A stretch of DNA of 64,000 nt from Thiothrix lacustris DSM 21227 (GTDB lineage: Bacteria; Pseudomonadota; Gammaproteobacteria; Thiotrichales; Thiotrichaceae): positions 126,682-190,681 of the forward strand of contig NZ_KK211257.1 in assembly GCF_000621325.1 (NCBI RefSeq), written 5' to 3'. The notes beneath the pieces are model-generated. The model did no database searches, had not been told where the DNA came from, and saw only the letters and a list, made by a program, of their open reading frames with translations. A program made the translations under genes and the position numbers. This document shows positions 1-8,680 of this stretch, piece after piece. Every line of letters starts with the position of its first letter. Position 1 is the first letter of the stretch.

Positions 1-699
1 GGCATTGCGGTCTTCGTGCAACATTTCAGCTTCGATGGCGGCATTTGGTGCGGCATGGTTGGATGCCCGCAGAAAATCATAAAGATTGCCGAAACCGTCA
101 CCTGCGAGAATGCGTTCGCCGCTGACGTGACCGCCAAAGCGTTCACGTAAAAAGACCAGCAAGGCGTCCTCTTGAGAAGAATTGGCACCGAAATCGCAAT
201 GCCCGCCCTCTGTCGGCATGACGATGTGACGCTGCCCGTCCCACGCCATGATCGCTTGTCCCAGCCCCGTTCCCGCTGCAATCACGGCGGCATGTCCGGT
301 TTGGGGGGCGGCGTGTGGATTCAGTTCCACGAATTCGTCAGCGGCTAAATGCAGCATTCCGTAAGCGGCCGCCTCAAGGTCATTAATGAGGTACACATCT
401 TCAAACCCAAAGTCTTCGGCCAGTATGCCTGCATCAATCACCCACGGCAGGTTGGTCGCATTGCAACGCTGCTGCTGGATGGGGCCAGCGATACCGAAAC
501 AGGCGCATTCAGGCCGCAGCGGAGCCACGTCGGTTAGAAAAGACGTGACCAAATCGCCAAAACGTTCATAACCTGAACTTGGATAGACAGCCTTGTGAAC
601 CTCTTCCAGTGATGTGCCATCGGGTTTGGCAGCGTTCACCCGGTACAGGCATAAAACCGTCTTGGTGCCGCCCACATCCCCTGCGAGTACGTGTGTCAT
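1..699 (-). CDS. glk: Glucokinase, N-terminal 233 residues (3' end outside window)
   Basis: Phosphorylates glucose with ATP in the cytoplasm to give glucose-6-phosphate. The frame is open from ATG at 699 to the window edge, so the C-terminus is missing. An N-terminal phosphate-binding motif AGDVGGTKT, then LINDLEAAAYG, AAGTGLGQA and EGGHCDFG are all typical of the bacterial Glk family (ROK/hexokinase-like fold). Its start codon overlaps the stop of the upstream GH15-like gene (ATGA), which suggests one transcript and translational coupling. The pairing with a glucan-related protein points to storage-glucan or oligosaccharide use, which is inference. Confidence 0.9.
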   Translation of the reverse strand, partial: MTHVLAGDVGGTKTVLCLYRVNAAKPDGTSLEEVHKAVYPSSGYERFGDLVTSFLTDVAPLRPECACFGIAGPIQQQRCNATNLPWVIDAGILAEDFGFEDVYLINDLEAAAYGMLHLAADEFVELNPHAAPQTGHAAVIAAGTGLGQAIMAWDGQRHIVMPTEGGHCDFGANSSQEDALLVFLRERFGGHVSGERILAGDGFGNLYDFLRASNHAAPNAAIEAEMLHEDRNA

Positions 700-3600
700 G
701 GTGCTTCCCCTGTATTATTGTTGAGCAAATGTGCCAGTGCCGCCACGATGTGATTGGCGACTTCTGACGGCGGGCACTGGTAAAATTCGCTCCAGGCAAT
801 GCCCCGGTATTGATCATAATCAGCCGTCTGTTGCGGGTGGTTCTGCTGCCAAGCCAGCCGCACGGCGTGGCCGATAATGACGTCGATGAACAAGGTATCA
901 TCAATGCGCAATGCCGGATTCTTCCACATCACCACCATCAGTACCTGCAAGGCTTCGGTATACAACTGGCGGCTGTCCGGTGCGGGTGTTTTATGCAGGA
1001 TGTGCTCGACCCGATCCTTGAAAAGTTTTTCGCCGCGCGTCATGTTGGCGCATAGCTTGTGGTCGAGGCGTAGTTTCGGATTCCACTGATCACCGATGAC
1101 CAGACCCGTGCTTTGATTGACAATATCCCAGACGCCCTCGAAGAAACCTTCGCGATAACGCCCGATGCTGCCCTGAATGGAGCGCCATTCATGCCAGTTA
1201 GCGACATTTGCAAGCTCGGGATCCATGCTGGCGTCGAACTTGACGGTAAGCATTCCGCTTGAATCCGACGACACCTGCATCTGTTCCCGTTGCAGCAGGG
1301 TATCCCGAGCGTCCTGAAAATGCTCCAGCACGTCGCGCACGGCTCTGGAGACTTCATGCGGAGCCATGACCATTAAGACATCCATCGCATCGCTGATCGA
1401 CAAACGCTTTTCGCGGCGCAAGCGTACCGCAATCAATTGCAGCAATTGCCCGGTGCGGATCAGGGTCATGTTGTCGAACAACTCCGGGTGCGCCCGCAGC
1501 AACAAACCCAGATTGAGGATCAGTTCCTGAGTCAGAATCTGGGCGCGTAGGTCGTCAGGGTTGAACTGGCGAATGGCTTGCAACAATTCGTCTGCCCCCA
1601 TTGGGCGACGGAATGTCGAGTCGCGGCTGTAAGAGCGCGACACACTTAGCGCCTTCTGGTGTACCACGATCTCGGTGGCAGCACCTTCAAGGTTAATGTC
1701 ATGCTTGCCCAACACCGCTGCGCTGAGCCGGATCAGTTGCCAGTGGCGTTCCTCGCAAGCGCGGACATAAACTTCTTCCAGCAGGTCGCGAACTCGCGCA
1801 GGTTGGTCATCCATGTCAAGCAGGCCGGTATCGAAATCGAGGCCGTGGCGTGCTTCCAGTTGATACAAGGCATCGAACTGAACCTGCAAGTCTGCCCGTG
1901 TCGTCATCAGGCGGATCAGGTGAGTGTCGCCCAGCAGCAAAGGCTCAACCTGATCGCTGAGGTGCTCTTCGTCGTCGGTGATTGGCAATAGTATGAAACA
2001 GGGGCGGTCGGTCTGTGCGCCGCTGTCATCTGGAAACTGGTAGCCGTGCAGGCTATCAATGCGTTCACGTCCGGCGGTCGGCAGAAAGTTGGCAACACGC
2101 CCAAGCTGAACAGGGGTATCACCGACTTGCCCCTCGCGGCATTCACTCATGAAATCGAGCAACGCCGCGCTGCCTTCTGCCGTTAACATGCGTTCAGTGA
2201 CGACCAATACCACCAATGGCCGACCGGGGGCGTCCCACTGCTTGCTGACGTAGGTGAGCAGCATCTTCAAGCGTTCGACCAGCATGGCATTGTCGAGCGC
2301 CAGATAGAAATCATGCCGGTTGATGAAATGCGGCTGGAACAAGATGCGCTGACCGTCGAAGGTATAAAGGAAACTGGTCGCCAGCCCGCGCAGGTGACGC
2401 AAGGGGCGTCCGCTCAGGCCGAGACGTTCGTTACGACCAAGCTGGCAGTAAGCATCCGCCAAGGCGGTGGCTTCATGGATGATGACAGGCAACACTTCGT
2501 TGCGTGTCTCTGTCTTGATGCCTTGTGCCTCCAAGCGCAGTTTGATGCTGGGCGAATCGGCTAGCAGCGCAAACTGCACCCGGCGTCCGCGCCGTTGCCC
2601 AATTCGCAGACGGCGACCCAGTGGGTCGATGTCGGTCACGTCCAGCAGACCATCCTGAATCAATGCGCCGAGGATATACAGGCTTTGCGCCCATACCAGC
2701 GGCACATTTTCGTTGGGTTCGCGATCCTGACTGTGGGGATTGCTGCGTTCCGCTGCGATACGCTCCGCTGGAACCCGGTACAGCTCTGGCAATAGCAAGT
2801 CGCCGTCACGCTCGACCAGCAGGTTTTCCAGTTTGTCGCGGTAGATTTTCGCCTGCTTTTCATCCCCACGAAACAGGTGATGCAGCAGCAGGTAGGTAAA
2901 GAATAACGGCCATTCGCATTCGATATGCTCGAACTGCAACATCTCCTCGGGTTCGTAATGCAGGCGCTGGTGATCCTCGATCACGGTTTGGTGGCCGTCG
3001 CGCAGGAAACGCTTGCACCCGTAACGGCCTTCCAGCTTGTTGACGACTTCCGCGACGGTTGCTTCGACGAGGCTTGCGTCTTCGACGGCGAAGGCTGGGT
3101 AGCCGACGATGCTGAGGGTGGCGGCATCAACCTCTTTTGAGAGGGATTCGCTCGGCAGGCTGGATTCAAGCGTGATGCGGGCGCGGGCTACTTCGTCAGG
3201 CACGACGTGTATGACCGATGCTTGCCCGCCGCCAGCGCCGAACAGGTTGAAGCCATTCAGTGCTTCCAGCGCGGCTTTCGCCATGCCGACTGAACTGCTG
3301 TTGATTTCGGCAATGCCATGATTGATCTTGTTGCCGCGTTCCCAGATGCCATAGTCCGGCGTGCGGTAGGCGCGACCGATGTAATGCACCAGATTCTGCA
3401 CGAAACTGACTTCATCAAGGGTAAAGATAATGCGTAAACCGGAGGCGGTCATCTGCGCCAGCATTAGCAGGAAGAGGGATGTCGCGTCGAGTTGCAGATG
3501 CCCCCATTCATCATCACCCACGACGGGATCACCGCTGCCGGTGTCATATTTGGCGTGCAGGGCATCGAGTGGGTCTTGCGTCTGTTTGAAGCATTCCACT

Positions 3601-3896
3601 TTGGAAGACTGACGCATCATGGCGATTAACAGGCCGCGCATGAGCTTGACCACGCTCTGTTCCAGCAGCACGGTGCGGCCATCGCTTTCATCAAGACGGC
3701 GATAGGCCAGACCTAGCCCCCAGGCGGCCAGAATGCTGTACACATTGTCGCGTACCCAAGCGTCGGTGTAATCGCCGTGCGCGGTGATAGCCGTGCTGGC
3801 CGGTAACAAGCCGGTGATCGGATGCTGGCGCGACAGGATGATACGGGTTACTTGCTGGTAATAGTGATCCAGTTTGTCGAGAGAGGTGCAGTTCAT
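696..3896 (-). CDS. GH15 / phosphorylase-kinase-alpha-like protein
   Basis: A 1066-residue protein whose N-terminal half resembles glycoside hydrolase family 15 and the related catalytically altered alpha/beta subunits of phosphorylase kinase. Visible family motifs are GDYTDAWVRDN at residues 41-51, EWGHLQLDATSLFLL near 130-144 and IECEWPLFFTYLLLHHLF in the first third. The C-terminal half (from about residue 600) is helical and shows no domain I recognise. There is no signal peptide, so it is probably cytoplasmic. It overlaps glk by 4 bp. Whether it hydrolyses glucan or has a regulatory role cannot be decided from the sequence; the long C-terminal part and the phosphorylase-kinase-type motifs favour regulation. 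Confidence 0.8.
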   Translation of the reverse strand: MNCTSLDKLDHYYQQVTRIILSRQHPITGLLPASTAITAHGDYTDAWVRDNVYSILAAWGLGLAYRRLDESDGRTVLLEQSVVKLMRGLLIAMMRQSSKVECFKQTQDPLDALHAKYDTGSGDPVVGDDEWGHLQLDATSLFLLMLAQMTASGLRIIFTLDEVSFVQNLVHYIGRAYRTPDYGIWERGNKINHGIAEINSSSVGMAKAALEALNGFNLFGAGGGQASVIHVVPDEVARARITLESSLPSESLSKEVDAATLSIVGYPAFAVEDASLVEATVAEVVNKLEGRYGCKRFLRDGHQTVIEDHQRLHYEPEEMLQFEHIECEWPLFFTYLLLHHLFRGDEKQAKIYRDKLENLLVERDGDLLLPELYRVPAERIAAERSNPHSQDREPNENVPLVWAQSLYILGALIQDGLLDVTDIDPLGRRLRIGQRRGRRVQFALLADSPSIKLRLEAQGIKTETRNEVLPVIIHEATALADAYCQLGRNERLGLSGRPLRHLRGLATSFLYTFDGQRILFQPHFINRHDFYLALDNAMLVERLKMLLTYVSKQWDAPGRPLVVLVVTERMLTAEGSAALLDFMSECREGQVGDTPVQLGRVANFLPTAGRERIDSLHGYQFPDDSGAQTDRPCFILLPITDDEEHLSDQVEPLLLGDTHLIRLMTTRADLQVQFDALYQLEARHGLDFDTGLLDMDDQPARVRDLLEEVYVRACEERHWQLIRLSAAVLGKHDINLEGAATEIVVHQKALSVSRSYSRDSTFRRPMGADELLQAIRQFNPDDLRAQILTQELILNLGLLLRAHPELFDNMTLIRTGQLLQLIAVRLRREKRLSISDAMDVLMVMAPHEVSRAVRDVLEHFQDARDTLLQREQMQVSSDSSGMLTVKFDASMDPELANVANWHEWRSIQGSIGRYREGFFEGVWDIVNQSTGLVIGDQWNPKLRLDHKLCANMTRGEKLFKDRVEHILHKTPAPDSRQLYTEALQVLMVVMWKNPALRIDDTLFIDVIIGHAVRLAWQQNHPQQTADYDQYRGIAWSEFYQCPPSEVANHIVAALAHLLNNNTGEAP

Positions 3897-3998
3897 GGTA
3901 GTTTGGTCTTTTGTTAAGTTTCTTGGCTGACAATCTACACGTTGACGGCATTTTTACAAACATTTGGAAGCCGAGTTTTGTTGAAAAGGTAGTAATGG

Positions 3999-4898
3999 AT
4001 GAATGTGAGTATCGTCGCTCGCGCCGGGATACCCGCCAATGGCCTTGCTAGAGGTGCTGTGCTTATCCTCGCGTCGGAATTTTTTCTGGTGTGTTCGGGG
4101 ATGGTGATCAAGCATTTGCACGGGGTGGCTTCTACTGAACAGACGGTGTTTTTCCGCAATCTGTTTGGGTTGGTGTTGTTGTTACCGTGGTTGTGGCATC
4201 GCGGTGGGGTACAGGTGCTGAAAACCACCTGCTTGCATTTGCATTTTATGCGGGCGCTGACCGGGGTGATCGCCATGTCGTGCCTCTATTACGCTTGGGC
4301 GCGTTTGCCATTGGCGGAGGCGGCGCTGTTGAAACAGACCATGCCGTTTTTCGTGCCCATCGTGGCATTTTTTTGGATGAAGGAACGCCTGTCGTGGCAT
4401 ACCGTTGCGGCTATCGCGCTCGGTTTCGTCGGTGTGATGTTGGTGCTGAATCCGATGCAGGAGGCAAGCGTGTTTAACCTTGCGGTGCTTGTAGGGTTGG
4501 CGGGTGCGGTGCTGGGTGGGGGAACCAAGGTCAGTATCCGGCGGATGCGTTCGAGCGAAGAACCGGCGCTGCGGGTGGTGTTTTATTTCGCGCTGTTTGC
4601 CAGTGTGTTGTCGGTGATTCCGGCGGTGCTTTACTGGCAGCCGTTGGATGCGGTGGCGTATGGTTGGTTGATGCTGTTGGGGGCGTTCGCTACGTTGGCG
4701 CAATTGTTGCTGACGGCGGCTTACGGGTACGCGCCTGCGGGGCAGTTGGGGGCGTTTACCTATGCGTCGGTGGTGTTCGCTGCGCTGCTGGGGTGGTGGT
4801 GGTGGAATGAGTCGCTGAGCGGGTTGGCGTTGCTGGGCATGAGTGTGATTATTGCCGCCGGGATGCTGGTGATGTGGGGACAAAGGAGCCGCGCCTGA
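3999..4898 (+). CDS. EamA-family (DMT superfamily) transporter
   Basis: A 299-residue integral inner-membrane protein with about ten hydrophobic segments. It has the two-fold EamA layout: a first repeat with FFRNLFGLVLLLPW and a second with LGAFATLAQLLLTAAYGYAP. Basic loops follow the segments. The family exports small metabolites or amino acids; the substrate cannot be inferred here. It is divergent from the GH15-like gene across a 102-bp gap. The start was chosen at the ATG that precedes MNVSIVARAG, since the preceding overlapping ATG is out of frame. The next gene begins 120 bp downstream, so it is probably transcribed alone. Confidence 0.85.
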   Translation: MNVSIVARAGIPANGLARGAVLILASEFFLVCSGMVIKHLHGVASTEQTVFFRNLFGLVLLLPWLWHRGGVQVLKTTCLHLHFMRALTGVIAMSCLYYAWARLPLAEAALLKQTMPFFVPIVAFFWMKERLSWHTVAAIALGFVGVMLVLNPMQEASVFNLAVLVGLAGAVLGGGTKVSIRRMRSSEEPALRVVFYFALFASVLSVIPAVLYWQPLDAVAYGWLMLLGAFATLAQLLLTAAYGYAPAGQLGAFTYASVVFAALLGWWWWNESLSGLALLGMSVIIAAGMLVMWGQRSRA

Positions 4899-5018
4899 AC
4901 GACAAAAGTGCAGTCAGTTTGCCAGCTTTTTTGATGAGGTGTGGGATTTGGATGGTTGTCAGTAACAGGTTAAAAATAGACAGGTTTTATTTACTTTTAC
5001 ATTTGCAGGAGGCGCAAC

Positions 5019-5819
5019 ATGGATATGAGTTTGTTGTTGATATTACTAGCGTTGGGCGCTGTCGTCGGGTTCTTTGCTGGGTTATTTGGTGTTGGGGGCG
5101 GCGGTATCATGGTTCCAGCCTTGACCACGTTGTTTGTGAGTAAAGGTTTTCCGCCGGATCAGGTGGTGCATTTAGCGCTGGGAACTTCCATGGCGGCGAT
5201 TGTCATGACTTCTTTTTCGAGTCTGCGGGCGCATCATGCCAAAGGCGCGGTGTTGTGGCCGGTAGTGCGTCACGTGACGCCGGGTATTTTGCTGGGAACG
5301 TTTACAGCGACTTTTTTGGCAACCTATCTTTCTTCACAGCATTTGGCGATTTTCTTTGCCTGTTTTATGGGCTATGTTGCTTTGCAAATGATGTTGAATG
5401 CCAAGCCTAAGCCGCATCGTGAATTGCCGGGTGCAATGGGGTTGGCGTCGGTTGGAGCGGGTATCGGGGCAGTGTCGGCGCTGGTGGCGATTGGTGGTGG
5501 TTCGCTTTCCGTGCCTTATCTGACGTGGTGTAACGTCAATATCCGTAATGCAATTGCGACTTCCGCTGCCATTGGTTTGCCGATTGCATTGGCGGGGACG
5601 CTGGGGTATTTGTTCAATGGTTGGGGGCAGGCGGGCTTACCAACCTACACCTTGGGTTTCATTTACTGGCCTGCGGTTATGGTGATTTCACTGGTCAGTT
5701 ATTTTACTACGCCGTTTGGGGCGAATTTGGTACATTCCTTGCCGATACCGATTCTGAAGAAAGGCTTTGCGCTGTTGCTGGTGTTGTTGAGCCTGAAGAT
5801 GCTGCATTCGGTGCTGTAA
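5019..5819 (+). CDS. TauE/SafE-family sulfite/sulfonate exporter-type permease
   Basis: A 266-residue protein with roughly eight membrane segments. It carries the duplicated glycine-rich motif of the TauE/SafE (DUF81) family: LFGVGGGGIMVPAL near residues 24-37 and GAVSALVAIGGGSLSVPYL around 150-168. Members move sulfite, sulfoacetate, taurine-related or other anions across the inner membrane. AGGAGG lies directly upstream of the start codon. In a sulfur oxidizer with soxXA and dsr nearby, export of a sulfur oxyanion is an attractive inference, but the family is broad and the substrate unproven. Confidence 0.85.
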   Translation: MDMSLLLILLALGAVVGFFAGLFGVGGGGIMVPALTTLFVSKGFPPDQVVHLALGTSMAAIVMTSFSSLRAHHAKGAVLWPVVRHVTPGILLGTFTATFLATYLSSQHLAIFFACFMGYVALQMMLNAKPKPHRELPGAMGLASVGAGIGAVSALVAIGGGSLSVPYLTWCNVNIRNAIATSAAIGLPIALAGTLGYLFNGWGQAGLPTYTLGFIYWPAVMVISLVSYFTTPFGANLVHSLPIPILKKGFALLLVLLSLKMLHSVL

Positions 5820-5863
5820 GTTGCTTATACTGTTGCCTATATTCACCCCTACAGGTAACCATC

Positions 5864-6472
5864 ATGATTGATACTCGTCCGCCACTGCAATCTCTGCGTG
5901 AAATTTCCCCCAATTCTTTCATCTTTGAAAAGCGTGATGCGTTGCCGGGTTTTCTGTGCGACAACATGGTGGAGCGTTTCGAGCAAAATCTGGCTGACCA
6001 ATACGCCGGGCGTATCGGGCAAGATATGGGTAGCAATCAGAGTGTGAAAAAAACCACCGACATTTTTGTCAGTGGCGATGACAAGCCGCACTGGAAGGAC
6101 GTGGATAACAATCTGCACCGTTCACTGGCGTTGGCTTTACGTGAGTTCCGCGAAACCTTCCCGTATTTCAAAGGCCCGTTCAAGGATATGGGCTATAACC
6201 TGCAACGTTACCAACCGGGTGAGTATTACCACTGGCATATCGACGGCGGTAGCCATCAATTTGCAATGCGGCAACTGGTGGCGTTGTGGTATTTGAATGA
6301 TGTGCCGGTTGAGGCAGGTGGTTCCACCGACTTTTTGCTCCAGAACCTGAGTGTGCAGCCAGAAAAGGGCAAGCTGGTGTTGTTTCCGCCTTTTTGGACA
6401 CATGAGCACAGGGCAGGGTTGATCAAGTCCGGGGTGAAATACATTGCGACCACTTGGGTGATTTTTGCCTGA
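5864..6472 (+). CDS. 2-oxoglutarate/Fe(II)-dependent oxygenase (prolyl-4-hydroxylase-like)
   Basis: A 202-residue cytoplasmic protein. It has the double-stranded beta-helix iron site HxD at H125/D127 (within YYHWHIDGG), a distal histidine in WTHEHRAG (H180 or H182), and a basic residue shortly after for 2-oxoglutarate. YNLQRYQPGEYYHWHID resembles the P4Hc/2OG-FeII_Oxy_3 group. The frame stays open upstream, but the ATG at 5864 gives a compact protein free of the preceding TauE gene. The substrate (a protein prolyl or other side chain) is unknown. It is one of three such oxygenases within 8 kb of this region. Confidence 0.8.
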   Translation: MIDTRPPLQSLREISPNSFIFEKRDALPGFLCDNMVERFEQNLADQYAGRIGQDMGSNQSVKKTTDIFVSGDDKPHWKDVDNNLHRSLALALREFRETFPYFKGPFKDMGYNLQRYQPGEYYHWHIDGGSHQFAMRQLVALWYLNDVPVEAGGSTDFLLQNLSVQPEKGKLVLFPPFWTHEHRAGLIKSGVKYIATTWVIFA

Positions 6473-6627
6473 ATACGCAGAATCATTGGATTTTATGATA
6501 AATGTGGCTTGTTTATGCCATCATTTTTATGTATGGTTAACTTGAGCTTAACGGAAGCGGTATTAGTTAATAAGGATATTTTAATAAAGCTTAGAGTGTC
6601 GATTTACTTATATAAAAATAAGGTGAC

Positions 6628-7377
6628 ATGATGAAAACCGCAATGTATGGTTTTGCCGCTTCCCTCAAAAGCAGTGTCGCGCTGTTAGCTTTGTTAAGCG
6701 CATCCAATGTTATGGCTGATGTTCAGTTTCGTATAGCGTATGAGGCTGATAGCAGTGAATACGTGATCTATATGAAGCCTGATATGGTGCCATCCCCTGA
6801 TATGGCATTGTCCGCCCAAGTGACGTTAAGTGTTCCTCATGGTGTTGATAGTGGTCGTTTTGATGCCCTAAGTATCCATAGTGTCGTTGATGGTTTGGCA
6901 TGGATTAATCATTCACGGGTCGATGCGCCCGTAGAAAACCCTGATGCTGATTATTTGTCGTTTGGTCTTCAATATACGAAGGGTAGAGCACCCAACTTTG
7001 GTTGGCAGGCTGGGGAGGAAATGCGTATTTTCTCATTTGCTAGCCCGACTGGCTGTTCCAGTAAGGTTGCATTGCTGGAGAATGCTGATCCGTTTAATCA
7101 ATTGCCTAATTCAGTGAATACTAACCCTGGTAATGATTTTATGAATGTTGGTTGGTTGCAGGGGTATACCGGGAATTATGGTAATGCAGTTCAATGCCCG
7201 GGTCAGGCAGCGCTGCCTCCTGCTGTGGATGTTTCTTTGACCACGCAACTGGAAGACAAGATCAAAAAACTGGAAGCTCAATTGTTGAGTTGCCAAGCTG
7301 CAAACAATGTTAGTGCTATCGAGAGAGCGGTTATACCTATGTTGAAAGGGCAGAACAAAAGGCTTAGTTCTCGCTAA
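6628..7377 (+). CDS. Secreted protein of unknown function with C-terminal coiled coil
   Basis: A 249-residue protein (or 248 from the second ATG at 6631). It has a clear Sec signal peptide ending near NVMA-D at residue 30. The mature part (about 31-195) looks like a beta-rich extracellular domain with conserved-looking patches (WQAGEEMRIFSF, SPTGCSSKVALLENADPF). It resembles secreted cohesin/cadherin-type modules, but I cannot assign a family. A short heptad segment (QLEDKIKKLEAQL) and a basic tail close the protein. Three cysteines (in GCSSK, VQCPG and LLSCQ) would face the periplasm or outside. The upstream gap of 155 bp is AT-rich. It lies just before soxX but ends before the soxX promoter box. 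Confidence 0.6.
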   Translation: MMKTAMYGFAASLKSSVALLALLSASNVMADVQFRIAYEADSSEYVIYMKPDMVPSPDMALSAQVTLSVPHGVDSGRFDALSIHSVVDGLAWINHSRVDAPVENPDADYLSFGLQYTKGRAPNFGWQAGEEMRIFSFASPTGCSSKVALLENADPFNQLPNSVNTNPGNDFMNVGWLQGYTGNYGNAVQCPGQAALPPAVDVSLTTQLEDKIKKLEAQLLSCQAANNVSAIERAVIPMLKGQNKRLSSR

Positions 7378-7381
7378 CGAT

Positions 7382-7395
7382 TTGATTTAAATCAA
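7382..7395. promoter_or_regulatory. FNR/ANR-type box upstream of soxXA
   Basis: TTGATTTAAATCAA is a perfect palindrome and an exact match to the FNR consensus TTGATnnnnATCAA. Its centre (7388.5) lies about 29 bp upstream of a -10-like TAGAAT (7417-7422), which is the class-II activator spacing. The predicted transcript start would then fall at the soxX start codon. Confidence 0.6.
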
Positions 7396-7428
7396 GACAG
7401 GGTGGCTACAGTGGCCTAGAATGAAGGA

Positions 7429-7896
7429 ATGAAAACTGTAAACACCCTGATTGTTCTCTTGTTTGTTGGTATGCCTGCGATGGCTGAAGTCGAAGGTGTT
7501 CCACCCGCGCCAGAAACCTATTGCCAGTGGGAAATGGTTAATTATGCCATTCCTGCACCGTTATGCGGTTTGAAAGGTGATGTCGCGAATGGCATTAAAG
7601 TGGTGTCGGATGGAGCAAAAGGCAATTGCCTCGCTTGCCACCAGTTGCCAATTGAAGGCATCGAAGCCTATGGGACGATTGCGCCGCCGCTGGCTGGTAT
7701 TGCCGCCCGCCTTACGGAGGCGCAATTACGCTTGCGGGTGGTGGATTCGCGTCATCTGAACCCGAATTCGATCATGCCCGGCTTTTACCGTGACCCCAGC
7801 CTGATCAATCGCCCTGCGAAATCCTACGAGGGCAAGACATTCCTGTCCGCGCAAGAGGTCGAGGATGTCATCGCTTATCTGGTAACGCTCAAATGA
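7429..7896 (+). CDS. soxX: Sulfur oxidation c-type cytochrome SoxX
   Basis: A periplasmic monoheme subunit of the SoxXA complex, which couples thiosulfate oxidatively to the carrier SoxY and passes electrons to cytochrome c. It has 155 residues and a signal peptide cleaved near residue 19 (MPAMA-EV). The single heme motif CLACH is at 67-71, and the likely distal ligand Met116 is in NSIMPGFY, a hallmark of SoxX. An AAGGA sequence sits directly before the ATG. The gene overlaps soxA by 4 bp (ATGA). No soxY, soxZ or soxB occurs in this window, so the rest of the Sox system must be elsewhere. Confidence 0.95.
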   Translation: MKTVNTLIVLLFVGMPAMAEVEGVPPAPETYCQWEMVNYAIPAPLCGLKGDVANGIKVVSDGAKGNCLACHQLPIEGIEAYGTIAPPLAGIAARLTEAQLRLRVVDSRHLNPNSIMPGFYRDPSLINRPAKSYEGKTFLSAQEVEDVIAYLVTLK

Positions 7897-8675
7897 TTAC
7901 ACTTACTTCCTCACGTTTGTGGATGGGCAGTTTGCTGCTGGCAATGTCTTGTTATGTATCTGCTGATGCGCCGACACCTTCCAAGTCTGGTCATGAATTC
8001 GTCAAAGACGAAACCCGTGAGATGCAGGATGATGAATTCCAGAATCCCGGTTTCATTGCTGTGGAGGCAGGGCGGGTATTGTTTAATGCCAAGCCTGCGT
8101 CCGGCAAATCTTGCGCGAGTTGCCACGGCGAGGCGGGTGAAAAGCTGGATGTGAACAATCTGGCGCGTTACCCGATCTACGATAAGGCGCAGGGCGGCAT
8201 TGTGCGCTTGCAAGATAAAATCATGAGTTGCCGTGAACAGCAGTCAGGTGAAGCTCCCTTGCCCGCATACGATCATGATTTGCTGGCACTGGAAACCTTT
8301 GTGCGCCATTTGGCCGCTGGTGAACACGTCAATGTGCAAACCGACGGCGATATGGCACCGCTACTGAAAAAAGGTGAGGAACTGTACAGAACCCGCTTCG
8401 GCTTGATTGATATGTCTTGCGCCCATTGCCATGACATGTACCCCGGTCAGATGATTCGTGGGCAGAAGATCAGCCAAGGGCAGGGTAATGGTTTCCCAGC
8501 TTACCGGCTGGATACGGGTGAAATGGCAAACCTCGATTTACGCATTAAACAATGCCTGACCTTGATGCGTGCCGAACCGTTCGCGCCCGATGCAGAAGAA
8601 AGCAAATTGCTGGGCGCTTATATTATGTCGCGTTCCAATGGCCTGAAAATCGAAACGCCTGCTGTGCGGTATTGA
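7893..8675 (+). CDS. soxA: Sulfur oxidation c-type cytochrome SoxA (diheme type)
   Basis: The catalytic subunit of SoxXA, which forms the cysteine-S-thiosulfonate bond with SoxY in the periplasm. It has 260 residues with a signal peptide ending around residue 24. There are two heme-binding motifs, CASCH at 74-78 and CAHCH at 176-180, so this is the diheme form. The conserved active-site cysteine (the cysteine-persulfide heme ligand) is C221 in RIKQCLTLMR. It is translationally coupled to soxX and ends 5 bp before a convergent small gene. Confidence 0.95.
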   Translation: MITLTSSRLWMGSLLLAMSCYVSADAPTPSKSGHEFVKDETREMQDDEFQNPGFIAVEAGRVLFNAKPASGKSCASCHGEAGEKLDVNNLARYPIYDKAQGGIVRLQDKIMSCREQQSGEAPLPAYDHDLLALETFVRHLAAGEHVNVQTDGDMAPLLKKGEELYRTRFGLIDMSCAHCHDMYPGQMIRGQKISQGQGNGFPAYRLDTGEMANLDLRIKQCLTLMRAEPFAPDAEESKLLGAYIMSRSNGLKIETPAVRY

Positions 8676-8680
8676 TCCCT

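Noticed and set aside
4182..4883. A 233-codon minus-strand frame opposite the EamA gene
   Set aside because: Composition is almost only Arg, Gln, His and Pro, typical of antisense reading of a membrane protein gene.
5621..5863. N-terminal extension of the 2OG oxygenase frame
   Set aside because: It lies within the TauE/SafE gene in another frame; ATG 5864 gives a complete family-like protein.
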